Source: Saccharum officinarum (Eukaryota; Streptophyta; Magnoliopsida; Poales; Poaceae). Taken from it: a DNA stretch of 64,000 bases. The notes under the pieces are model-generated. The model was not told the origin of the DNA, did not search any database, and saw only the letters and a list, made by a program, of their open reading frames with translations. The position numbers and the translations under genes are program-made. The stretch is taken from assembly GCA_020631735.1 (NCBI GenBank), contig CM036179.1, forward strand, positions 25,659,063 through 25,723,062. Reading direction: 5' to 3'. Below, piece after piece: positions 10,801-22,800 of this stretch (positions within the stretch are counted from its first letter, which is position 1; the number at the start of each line of letters is the position of its first letter).

Positions 10801-13800
10801 CCAACCGCAGCCGGTAGCAGCAGCAGCTCCGGCTGCCCCTGCTCTCCACACAGCAGCCCCCTCGATAGCGCGCCATGTCCGCAGGCCAGTCTCAGGGCTC
10901 GGTCGCCTCGAGCGCGCGGCGTCGGCAGGAGGCCGACCTCGCCGCGGCAGAGAAGCGCGAGCGAGCGGCAGCAGACGCCGCTGCAGCAGCGGCAAGGGCA
11001 TCGAGGCTGGCAGCAGCGGAGCTAGCAGCAGCTAGAGCGGAGGTGGAAGCAGCGGCGGCGGCGGATGCAGCGCGTGCAGCAGCAGCGGAGGTCGAGGTTC
11101 TACGCGGCAGCAACAGCAGCTCCATCGCTGCTGATGATAGCGCCGACGCGGACCTCGAGCTGCTGGAGAGGGAGGCATCGCGAGGGCGAGCGGCGCAGTG
11201 GGCAGCCGTGCACGCCCACGAGCGCGGCGGCAGCCCAGACAGGCGCAGACACGCCGGCGGCGCTCCTGAAGGAGGCGCGCACGGCGGTGGCGCTCCTGGA
11301 GGAGGCGCGCATGGCGGCGGCGGACGGGTCGACGGAGAGCGCGGCCTTCACAGGCAGCGCGGCTCTCTCTCCCCGGTTCGGTACCGTGGTCACCACGAGT
11401 ACCAGGCTGTCGTCAGGGACGTCGGCCCCGGCGGCGGGTGGCCTACCCTCACCAAGACCAACTATGTTGAGTGGGCTGCGGTGATGAGGGTGAAGCTCCA
11501 GGTGCGGCATATGTGGGATGCAGTCCGGTACGGCGACGTCGACTACGACCAAGATCGACGGGCGCTGGATGCTCTCATTGCTGCAGTTCCGCCCGAGATG
11601 CAGTTTTCGCTTACCAGCAAGCGGACTGCCAAGGAGGCTTGGGACGCCATCGCTGCAGCACGCATCGGCAGCGACCGCGCCCGCAAGTCCACACTGCAAG
11701 CACTTCGCAAGGAGTGGGAGAACCTGGCCTTCAAGCCAGGTGAGGACGTTGATGACTTTGCTCTCCGTCTCAACACTCTATTGCAGAAGTTGGTGCAGTT
11801 CGGCGACGACACCTACGGCGAGGAGAGAGCTGTTGAGAAGCTCTTCCGCTGCGTCCCCGAGAAGTACAAGCAGATGGCTCGCTCAATCGAGTCTCTGCTG
11901 GACCTCTCCACGATGACGATCGAGGAGGCGTTGGGCCGCCTCAAGGTCGTTGACAGCGATGAGCCACAGCGCCTCTCGGGACCCGTCACCATTGGCGGGA
12001 AGCTCCTCCTCACTCGGGAGCAGTGGGCTGCCGGCCAAGGTGACAGGAAGAAGGGGGAGCCTTCTTCCACGACAGGCAGCCGCAAGCGTGGCAAGCGTGG
12101 CAAGCCGCGCAAAGACGCCCAGGCAGGGGCGCGAGGACGTGCCGAGGGTGATGATCGTGGAGGCGCCCAGGGCGGCGCCGCTGGCAAGCAAAAGCCAGCA
12201 CGAGGCGACCCTTGCTACAACTGCGGCAAGCTTGGTCATTGGGCCAAGGATTGTCGACAGCCACGACGCGGCCAGGCCCACGTCGCGCAGGCGGAGGAGG
12301 AGGAGCAGCCGGCTCTGTTCATTGCTCATGCGAGCATCGAACTACCTCCAGCGGCACCGGCCGCAACGGCTCTCCTCCACCTTGACGAGCCAAAAGCACA
12401 CGCCCTCCTCGACGACAGCTCCGGCAACGACAAGGCCGACGGGTGGTGCCTTGACACCGGCGCCACCCACCACATGACCGGGCGGCGGGAGTTCTTCACC
12501 GAGCTCGACCCAAGCGTTCGAGGCACCGTCAAGTTCGGCGACGCCTCCGCTGTGGAGATCAAGGGCGTCGGCTCTGTCGTTTTCGTCGCCAAGACTGGCG
12601 AGCACAGGCTGCTCACCGGTGTCTACTACATCCCCGCGTTGAGGAACTCCATCATCAGCTTGGGACAGCTGGATGAGAGCGGATCGCGCGTGGAGATCGA
12701 GCACGGGGTGCTGCGCATCTGGGATCATCGACATCGGCTCCTGGTCAAGGTCAACAGGAGCAACCGCCTCTACGTCCTTCACGCACAGGTGGCGCAACCT
12801 CTTTGTCTTGCAGCCCGCCGCGACGACGACGCTTGGAGGTGGCACGAGCGTTTTGGGCACCTCAACTTTGAGGCCCTAAGGCAGCTCGGCAGCAAGGACA
12901 TGGTGCGGGGCATGCCGCACGTCGACCACGTGGAGCAGTTCTGCGACACCTGCGTCCTCACCAAGCTGCGGCGGCTCCCTTTCCCTCGCCAGGCAAGCTT
13001 CCGCGCCAAGGAGAAGCTGGAGCTCGTACACGGTGACCTCTGTGGCCCCGTGACACCGGCTACACCTGGAGGCCGGCGCTACTTCCTCCTCCTCGTCGAC
13101 GACATGTCCCGCTACATGTGGGCTGTCCTGCTCGACGCCAAGGCAGCCGCGGCAGACGCCATCAAGCGTCTTCAAGCTGCTGCGGAGGCGGAGTGCGGCC
13201 GCAAGCTTCGGGTCCTACGCACGGACAACGGCGGCGAGTTCACGGCGGCCGAGTTCGCGGCGTACTGCGCCGATGAGGGGATCCACCGCCACTTCTCCGC
13301 GCCGTACACTCCGCAGCAGAACGGCGTCGTCGAGCGCCGCAACCAGACGGTGGTGGCCACCGCCCGTGCCCTCCTCAAGCAGAGAGGGATGCCGGCGATC
13401 TACTGGGGTGAGGCGGTGATGACTGCCGTTCACTTGCTCAACCGCTCCCCCACCAAGGCCCTCGACGACAAGACGTCATACGAGGCCTGGCACGGGCGCA
13501 AGCCCGCGGTGAGCCACCTTCGCGTCTTCGGCTGCCTGGCCTTCGTCAAGGAGCTCAACCACGTCGGCAAGCTCGACGACCGGAGCACGCCAGGGGTCTT
13601 CATCGGCTACGCGGAGGGCTCCAAGGCCTACCGCGTCCTCGACCCTGCGACACGACGCGTGCGCATCACGCGTGACGTCGTGTTCGACGAGGGGCGAAGC
13701 TGGACGTGGGGCAAGATGGTGGATGATGGCTCGACTCCGACGACCAGCGATTTCGTCGTCGACTACGTCCACTTCAAGGAGGCGGGGGGAGCTAGCAGCT

Positions 13801-16800
13801 CGTCCTCACCGAGCTCGCCTACCCCACCACCTCGTTCGCCACCACCTCCGGCGAGTCCTTCACCACCGCCACCACCGGCTCCGGCAAGTCCACAGGCTCC
13901 GGCGAGTCCACCACCAGCACCGCCGGCCACGCCTCGTTCTCCTACACTAGACCCTACCTCCTCAGGCTCGGCACCGGCAGCTTCGGCCCACGACGAGCAG
14001 CGCACAGTGGAGTTCGCCACTCCGCTGTCCAACGACGAGGATCGCATCGACGCCTACCACGGCGGCGAGCCTCTGCGCTACCGTACCGTGGACAACCTCA
14101 TCGGCGAGCAGCCGGTCCCTGGACTGGCACAACACGACTTTGAGGCGGAGCTGCACCTCGCACAGGACGATGGCGAGCCTCGTTCCTTCGCCGAGGCGGA
14201 GAGGGACGCGGCATGGCGTGCCGCGATGCAGATGGAGATGGACGCCGTCGAGCGGAACAAGACGTGGGAGCTGGCCGATCTTCCAGCCGGCCACCACGCC
14301 ATCTCTCTCAAGTGGGTCTTCAAGCTCAAGAAGGACGAGACCGGAGAGGTGATCAAGCACAAGGCGCGTCTGGTGGCGCGCGGCTTCGTCCAGCAAGAAG
14401 GAATCGACTTCGACGACGCCTTCGCGCCCGTTGCACGGATGGAGTCCGTGCGACTCCTCCTTGCGCTAGCTGCCCAGGAGGGCTGGCGTGTCCATCACAT
14501 GGATGTCAAGTCGGCGTTCCTTAACGGCGACTTGAAGGAGGAGGTCTACGTACATCAGCCGCCGGGATTTGCGATTCCCGGCAAGGAGGGCAAGGTGCTC
14601 CGCCTGCGCAAGGCCCTCTATGGCTTGCGGCAGGCACCAAGGGCGTGGAATGCCAAGCTGGATTCCACGCTGAAGGGGATGGGCTTCGAGCAAAGCCCAC
14701 ACGAGGCGGCCATCTACCGGCGGGGCAGCGGAGGAAAGGCCCTGCTGGTAGGCGTCTACGTCGACGACTTGGTGATCACCGGCACCAAGGATGCGGAGGT
14801 GGCGGCATTCAAGGAAGAGATGAAGGCCACCTTCCAGATGAGTGATCTGGGGTCTCTCTCCTTCTACCTGGGGATCGAGGTGCACCAGGATGACTCCGGG
14901 ATCACGCTTCGACAGACCGCCTACGCCAAGCGCATCGTTGAGCTAGCGGGGCTCACCGACTGCAACCCAGCCCTCACTCCGATGGAGGAGAGGCTGAAGC
15001 TGAGCCGCGACAGCACGACGGAGGAGGTGGACGCTACGCAGTACCGGCGTCTTGTGGGGAGCCTTCGCTACCTCGCCCACACACGGCCGGACTTGGCATT
15101 CTCCGTCGGCTACGTTAGTCGGTTCATGCAGCGACCGACGACGGAGCACCAGCAGGCTGTGAAGAGGATCATCCGCTACGTTGCGGGGACTCTCGACCAC
15201 GGCCTCTACTACCCGAGGTGCCCTGGGGCGGCACACTTCGTCGGGTACAGCGACAGCGACCACGCCGGCGACATCGACACCAGCAAGAGCACGAGCGGGA
15301 TCCTCTTCTTCCTCGGCAAGTGCCTCGTTAGCTGGCAGTCGGTCAAGCAGCAGGTGGTGGCCCTGTCTAGCTGCGAGGCCGAGTACATAGCGGCCTCCAC
15401 CGCTTCGACTCAGGCGCTCTGGCTCGCTCGACTGCTTGGTGATCTCCTTGGCAGAGACACTAGAGCGGTGGAGCTCAGGGTGGACAGCAAGTCCGCCCTG
15501 GCCCTAGCAAAGAACCCCGTGTTCCACGAACGCAGCAAGCACATCCGGGTGAGGTACCACTTCATCCGAGGCTGTTTGGAGGAAGGAAGCATCAAGGCGA
15601 GCTACATCAACACCAAGGACCAGCTTGCGGACCTGCTCACCAAGCCCCTTGGGAGGATCAAGTTCCTTGAGCTCTGCTCCAGGACCGGGATGGTTCAACT
15701 CTCCCACAAAACGACGCACAAGACTTAGGGGGAGAATGATGGATAAGTCTCATGTGTGGTTGGTCTTTGTGGGGCTGTGCTGCTCACATGGTCCTTGTGG
15801 CTGTTTTTCTGTTTTTAGGACAGCATCTTAGACTAGAGGACAGCATCTTAGAGGACAGCATCTTAGACTAGAGGACAGCATCTTAGCTAGGACAGCACTT
15901 TAGCATCTTAGACTAGCATCTTAGACTAGCATATTGGCATATGCTTGGCTGGCTAGCAGCCTATAAATATGTAACCCCAACCCCTCAGGTTGGCATGGCA
16001 TTGTATGAGTTTGTGTGAGAAATAAACCAGAAAATTGTCCCAACTCCTAGTGTCATCCTCTCTCGATGAGAGTAAGGATTCAGCTACTACCAAGAGTGCG
16101 AATCCAGCGACTAACACGAGCAGCAATTATTTTATTTAATTGCGCTAAAAGGATTCGAACTCGAGACCTCTAGCTCCGATACCATATTAAGTTGCATGCA
16201 CCGACCAGTTCAACCCAAAAGCTTAAGCTGATGGGAGGAGAGGTGGGCAATTCACTTATATTCCAACACTCCCCCTCACGTGGAGGCTCCCTCAGGCCTC
16301 AGACGTGGAATAGGAGCGAGCAACGATTATTTTATTTAATTGCGCTAACCAGGATTCGAACTCGAGACCTCTGGCTCTGATACCATATTAAGTTGCATGC
16401 ACCGACCAATTCAACCCAAAAGCTTAAGCTGATGGGGAGAGGTGGGCAATTCACTTTATATTCCAACAATTTCGGAATAATGAAAATCAAACAAGCGAAT
16501 GGGGCGACATAAACTGAGTACACGACCCACGATTTAAATATACTTTCAGATGATCCACGACATAAACAAGCGAATGGAGCATACATGTTTCATTGAGTCA
16601 TTTGAGGGACCAAGACTACCATCTTTCTGCCCCCTTGAAAGGCGATTTTGTCTCATGCTTTCACTCATTGCTCGAACTGCTCTGAAGACAAGAAAAACAC
16701 ACTTCAAAGTCAGCCAGGACAGATAATGTATTCAAATAAATAAGAGCAAAAAATTGTTATGGGAGAAGTTCCTAACTTGCTTATGGCCAATTAGCCAAAC

Positions 16801-19800
16801 AAACAAAATGCATATAAAAATTCTGTGATCTTTTTCAAGAAAATCTAAATGGCCAAAAAGTGAAATGAACACAAAAAAAGATTGAATTAATTTATGGCTA
16901 TTAGAAAAGAAACATAAATAGGTGATTTGACGCAGAGATGTAAGGTGTTATATGACTCAAACTTTGGACCAAAATAAAAGTAAACCTCAACATATAATTC
17001 CTGAATATTACAAACCATATTTCTTAGGTAGCACAAGAACTAAAAAAGACAAAAGACATCTGAATAGACACAAGTTACTGAACTATCAAAATTTTAAACA
17101 AGTGAAATATAATGTTTAAAATACCAACTGTTTGTTTTCATTCATTTCATTGTTTGTTCAGAAAGGAAAAAAAACCTCCTATTGCATCATAAAAGGAAAC
17201 CGAGGATTTTAGCAAAGTTGTGTTGTACAGTAATAAAACTAAAATCACTGTGTTTTCACTGGACTTAGCAGCTGACCATTATTTTGAGACAAATCAGAGT
17301 TGAAAACCATCTTTGCCAACCTCACAATATCATCACTGATTTCAGGAGTAATATTAGTACTCCTCCGTGCTCTATGTGTATTCGATGTTGATGCGCCATC
17401 TGACCTATGATCAAGCAAAATATGTTTAATTAGGGCAAAAGAAAGCAGTACTACTGGATTAAAAATATTGATTGTACTAGTGTTAAACCATTTATAGCCC
17501 AAGGGTAAGCTGGCTATCAAAGTTAAGCTCATCTAATTTCTATTTCTACTGCTAAGTATTCTGCTGCTGACCCTTTTGTTTTTTCTGCCTCCCCAACCCT
17601 CACAAAACAGTATATAACTAAAGGGTATACAGATAAGTGATCCCCTTCCACAAAGTCAAAACCTGTGACAAAGAATAAGAGAAAATATGTCTCCAACAAA
17701 TAAATCAACTTCTACAAAGTTGTAACCTTATCACAACAAGTTCCTCAGAGTGACAAGCCCAAACCTCTAGGGCAAGCGAGGGATGGCAAGGTATGTGTGA
17801 TGCAAGCAGCAGCAAACCTTGGCCAGTAGTATCAGCAATGAGACATTGTCTAGCGAAGCACAGCATCAAAGGTGAGACGAAGGTCATGTCAGAACTGAGG
17901 AGCACATGCCAAGCTCAGAAATGGTGCTCCACATATTACATAAAATTATCTTGTTGGCGATAACATGATTCATTTTCATCTGTTTTTTACTGCAAATACA
18001 GCAGGGGAGGCCCCCACTGTAAGAATTTTATTAAAAAAAAGAAACAACGAAACAACTGAATAACCATACAAACTAAGAGAGGAAAACGAAACAGACAACA
18101 GAAAAACTGTACAGAGCCTAAGAAGGGCAAGAAGGGGAACTCGAACTTAGCCAAAGAGGCTCAACAAAGAAAGGAAAGCTGGTCTTTTTGGACCACAGAA
18201 TCTTTGGGCTTGTAAACTAGCTTTCTCAAATAAGTTTTGCCTCCAAGAGTCAAAGGATGGGCGATAACGTGATTCTTTTTCATCTGTTCTGGCAAATGAT
18301 AACTTTTCATCTGTTGTGGCAAATGACACTTAGCTTTACAGCACTGAAGGCAGTACAAACTTGCATAGATTTTATTTCTCGAACATAAGATGTTAATCAC
18401 AAAGAAGATTGCTGGTACCATGCGTTCGTCACAAAGCAGCCACTCTGCAGGTTGTGTCGAGGACCAATGAGGGATAAGATTAAAATAATAGAAGAGTCAA
18501 TGGCTACGATTGCATGGTTGCAAAAAATCGATGCTCACGCTGAAGCCAGTAATTTCATGGATTTGTAAGTTCTCCACTCCACTGTAACACCCTAAAAATT
18601 TGAAAAGAAGAAAAATAGGAAAAATATGATTTTTTGTATATTTTTGTGAGCATGCAAATTTAGAATAAGAATAATTTTTATAAATTTAAAATCAAATATA
18701 AGAGTAGAAACATGTTTGTGCACTCATACTGTTGCATTTAAATTTTTGAGATGAGTGGTTTGATCAAATTCAAATTTGGATTTAAAAATCTTTTGAAAAT
18801 GCTTTGAAAAATTAGAAAAAGAAAAAGGAAAGGAATTTCTTTTCTTCTCGGGCCGTTTTCTGCTACCGTAGCCCACAGCTCGGCCTGCTTCCCTGCGGCG
18901 GCCCGTTTTTCCCTCTCCCGCGCCCCGCTCCCGCTTGGGCCGAGCCCAGCCAGCGGCCGCCGGCCCAGCTTCACCGCGCGAGCGCGTTTCCCCGCTTCCA
19001 GTCGCTGACGACACGGGCCCGCACGTCAGGTCGCCTCCTTCCTCAAGCCACCGTCGGATTCCCCTTCCAAAAACTCCACCGACCGAATCCACATCTCAAT
19101 CTCCCTTTTTCCTTCTTTAGCGATGCCTCCGGGCTATAAAAACGGAGCCGCCGCGTCTCCCCGCTCCACATCCAACCGCAAATCGCAGCTACATCGCCCC
19201 GTGGTGGCTACGCCCGAAGCACCGCCCTAGCCATCCGCCTCTCCGAGCCGCACGCGCTCCTCGCTTCGTTCTCGGCCTCGATTTTGCTCTAGGTAAGATC
19301 GCGTTGAAGTTATCTACCCGCTGGTGTTTTTGCTTCACGATTTCATCCACCGTAGCGTGAGTTAGCCTTCTCCGGCCATGGCGCCGCCGCGGAAGGGTCG
19401 CCGTCGGGCCAAAAACCGGCCGGAGCACCGCCGGCCACTTTCTCTCTCTCCCCCGATTAGATCTAGGTCGTTCGTTTTGAATCCGACGATCGAAAATCAA
19501 AGATACCCGTTCGGCTGTAACATTTGCTAAAGAGACCCTGTAAATTTTAAGTTCTTAACCCGCAGTCCAAAGCGTATTCCCGGTTTACGTTTTCTTTTCC
19601 GTAAAGCGTATTTTGATCGCGTAACTTCCGAAAATACGTTTTGATTAATTGAAAACGTAATTAGTTTCGGTAATTGAAAAATACGCTTTCTGATATTTAC
19701 AGTTTTGCCACTGAGTTTGTTTTAGTTATAAATTATCCGTTTTAACTCCGATTTGACCCGTTTAAATTGCGTTAGATTCGTATTTGCGAGCTCTACATGA

Positions 19801-22800
19801 TGATAGAACTGTACAGTAGGTTTGAGATAATTTATTTTTGAGTTTATATTAAAATAATTATTTATCTATAGGAAATCTTAGAAAATTCATAATTTTTACG
19901 TTTTAAATCCAAATTTCGTGATCTTTATGTCTATGTGATCATAGTAACGTGTAGAAGAGTTTTACAAACTTGTTATACTGTTAGTGTTACTGTTGGTTAG
20001 GTTTTCTATCTTTAAGTTCCGATGTGAGATTTAATCTATTACTTTAATAAAGTAGATCTTGTTTAAATCATATTTTCTACGTTTTAGATCCGTTTTAGCT
20101 CATTCGAGTTGCGTTAGATTCATAGCAACTAGATCTACGCGTTAGTGACAGTATTTACCATATTATTAATTCTGAAATTTTATTGTTTAAATCATATCTT
20201 GATTAATAATTATGCAACTGGGTTTTGTAAATAAAATATGATTTGTTTTACTTTAGTTTTATAATTTGAATCTAAATTTGACTTAATTCCGTATATAGTA
20301 TTTATAAAATATTTTATATATGTTATTATATAATTAAAACTCATGAAGTTAATAGTTTTATATTTTCTCCTATGAGCAAATCTTTCGGTAGATGTATCTT
20401 TTCAACCGTAGCTCTGATTAGTGTGCTTTTCGCGTCTGTGTATTCGTAGCGAGATGTAGATTCGTTCTACAAACTTTTCATCTTAATTTTATGTTTGGTG
20501 TACTGTTCTAATTTAGATCTATTGTTTGCTTCGTGTATGATTGTATGGATACGTGTGTGGTGATTTATGATTTCGTCCAGTCGGTGAGATATACGAGGTT
20601 ATCAAGAAGAAGAAGAAGAACGTTGAAGATTAAAGCTTACCGAAGGATCGGTGTTTAAGGCAAGTATAGCATGGGATTATCCTTGTTTCCTATTCACCTT
20701 TAATATACTTAATTCATATGCATGTGTCTACCTTGTTACCACTAAGGATATCCTAGTTTTTGTATCTTGTACCTTGACACCCATGGGACATTGCATTGGG
20801 TAGTATTTATGCTAGTGCTCAAGATAAATAACTATGATCTGTAACTTGACTAATGGTATATGCAATAAACGTTTAAATGATGCTTTAAAGCAATATGGCT
20901 CAAGAGGGCTAGAGCATATTTGGTTGTTTTTATGGTGCTCTAGTTTTTCTCCATAAGGACTTATCTGTAAGCGAAAATCCGGGACTTACAGTACAACTGT
21001 GAGGGCTAAAATGGCTCTGGCTTTAGTCATATAGAAGGACCTTTTCTAGCTTGTTAGAGGTATTCCTTCATGGCGTAAGAACGGCTTGACGAATCGGGTA
21101 TAGTGCGGCCTCTGTCCTTATGTGTATAGGCTGCGCGTTATTGTGCCATTTGGAAGGGGGGCTCTACATCTGTTTGCCGAGTGAATCTAATGGCCCTAAC
21201 TTGTTAGACGAACCTTTGAAAGACTTCATAGTGAACCCTGCCGACCTTCCTTGAAAGTGGGTCAAGAGATTAGCTACCTCGGGCGAAAGGGTAAATCACG
21301 ACTCACAGTGAAAGTGTACAACCTCTGCAGAGTGTAAAACTGTTATAACAGCCGTGCTCACGGTCACGAGTGGCCTTGGACCCTTACAGAATAAATGATG
21401 AACACTGATGATAATGATAACACTGATGATATTGATGTTCACTAATGATTATTGTTTCTTGCTATACATTATTCTCGTTTACATGATCATGAGGTTATTT
21501 GGGATTTTGGTAAACTTGTTGCTACTCAATTGTTAAAGAGATGACTCACTAAAAGCTATTGCAGTAAACCCGTGTCAAACTTTTTGAGCTTCATGAACCC
21601 CATGTTATATTTGTTGAGTTCGACATGGACTCACTCTTGCTATTTCCCCACATCTCAGGAAGGGTACCAGACTGTTAGATTCTGGAATTGTTAGGCTTGT
21701 GATCAACCAGTTCAGTTAGTTTGATCCTGGAGTGAAGGTTGCACCCGGTGTTCGGAGTTGTCTTTCCGCTGTGTTGCTCTTTAAGGTATATTTTATACTA
21801 TTGTGTTATGTATATTAAGCATTTGTCTCTTGATATTACACTTATCTGTGGCTATATGTGAGATTTGTCTTCTTTATTTCACATATGGTGTATGTCTGGT
21901 TTTGTCCTTAAAACCGGGTGTGACAGATTGGTATCAAAACAATGCTGACTGTAGGACGCAAGCCTAGTTAGAACTGGACGTTTAGCATGTTCTCATTGTT
22001 GCCTATTTCTTGCTTCTCTTTAACTTTGTTATTTTCTCAAAGTTATGCTTAATTCTATCCCCGTTCTGTTATAAAAACCTTGTCTCTATTTTGAACCTTT
22101 TCTCCTTGTCTATTAGACGGCTCGTGACGAGAAGACTGTGGATTTCAGGGGTTAAAAGGACTGAATTGTGTCGCTCTTGCTCACTTTTGACAAGAAACCA
22201 TTAGCGATGCAAAACCAATTACTAGAAGAAATGGCTCAACATGGGAATTCTCAACGATGCTTATCTCAAGGTCAAGCCAACATATCCAAGGGGTCAGAGA
22301 AGATACAAGTAGCAGAAGTTTGGAAGAATATGAAATCCAATAAAGATGTTGATAATAAGGCATTTGGAGAGCAGGAACAATGTCACTGCTGTAAGCATTA
22401 TGGTTTTCCCTGTCTTCGAAACGAGTCTAATAAGGGAAAAGTCAAGGTGGATCCAAATTTTGTGATCAACATGGACAAGAAGAGAAAGGCAATCTCATTA
22501 GAACCACTTGTGGAAAACAATCAGCAAGCAAGTTATACTACATTGTCACATGCAGCCCTGATCCCCTGTCAAACAAATCCAAACCCTGAAGAGTTAGAAG
22601 CCCCTCCCGCTAAAACTACTCCCCATGAAGTAGTCATAGATGGATGGACAATTACCTATAAGGAGTATCAACCCCGAAAGGCCAAACAAGCTAAGAAACA
22701 AGCCAAAGGGACGAAGGTGAACTTCTATGGCCAGCAAGATAGCAGCATACCAAACAACAGTTCCTTGGAGTATGACATCACAAAAGATCCAGCTAAGAGA

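Larger units (their letters stand above)
10362..16116 (+). mobile_element. Complete Ty1/copia retrotransposon, intact gag-pol
   Basis: A 365-bp and a 380-bp LTR enclose a single uninterrupted polyprotein frame. The target-site duplication CGAGC is present on both sides (10357-10361 and 16117-16121). The primer site (10729-10740) matches initiator tRNA-Met, and the polypurine tract (15727-15736) overlaps the stop codon. The LTRs differ essentially only by a 15-bp repeat-unit length change, so the insertion is very recent. It sits inside a TRIM element within intron 9 of the kinase gene, in antisense orientation to that gene. Confidence 0.97.
10226..16468 (-). mobile_element. TRIM retrotransposon with three LTRs, split by a copia element
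   Basis: Three nearly identical 83-84 bp LTRs lie at 10226-10308, 16185-16268 and 16386-16468. Read on the minus strand, each begins TGTTGGAATATAA and ends GCAACTTAATA. Each internal domain starts with a primer site TGGTATC(A/G)GAGC (complement of initiator tRNA-Met) and ends in a purine tract (AGGGGGAG). The order is LTR-int-LTR-int-LTR with a period of 201 bp. The 5-bp duplication ATTTC flanks the whole at 10221-10225 and 16469-16473. No coding capacity is present. One internal domain is interrupted by the 5.76-kb copia element. This is the classic terminal-repeat-retrotransposon-in-miniature structure in its tandem form. Confidence 0.87.

Noticed and set aside
16141..16184. A tRNA gene or tRNA-derived SINE
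   Set aside because: Only the 3' half of tRNA-iMet is imitated, with no A box and no full cloverleaf. It is part of the TRIM internal domain next to its primer site.
17245..17320. Continuation of exon 8 of the kinase beyond the GTTGGC donor
   Set aside because: Reading on gives a stop after VKTQ, whereas splicing at 17320 joins DDIVR to AVRAMSESMRQNRL at 16681 in the right phase and restores the family motif.
18724..19500. Minus-strand frames of 122 and 103 codons, repeated at 25548-26324
   Set aside because: Identical repetition reflects the LTR pair, not gene duplication. Composition is that of GC-rich LTR DNA.
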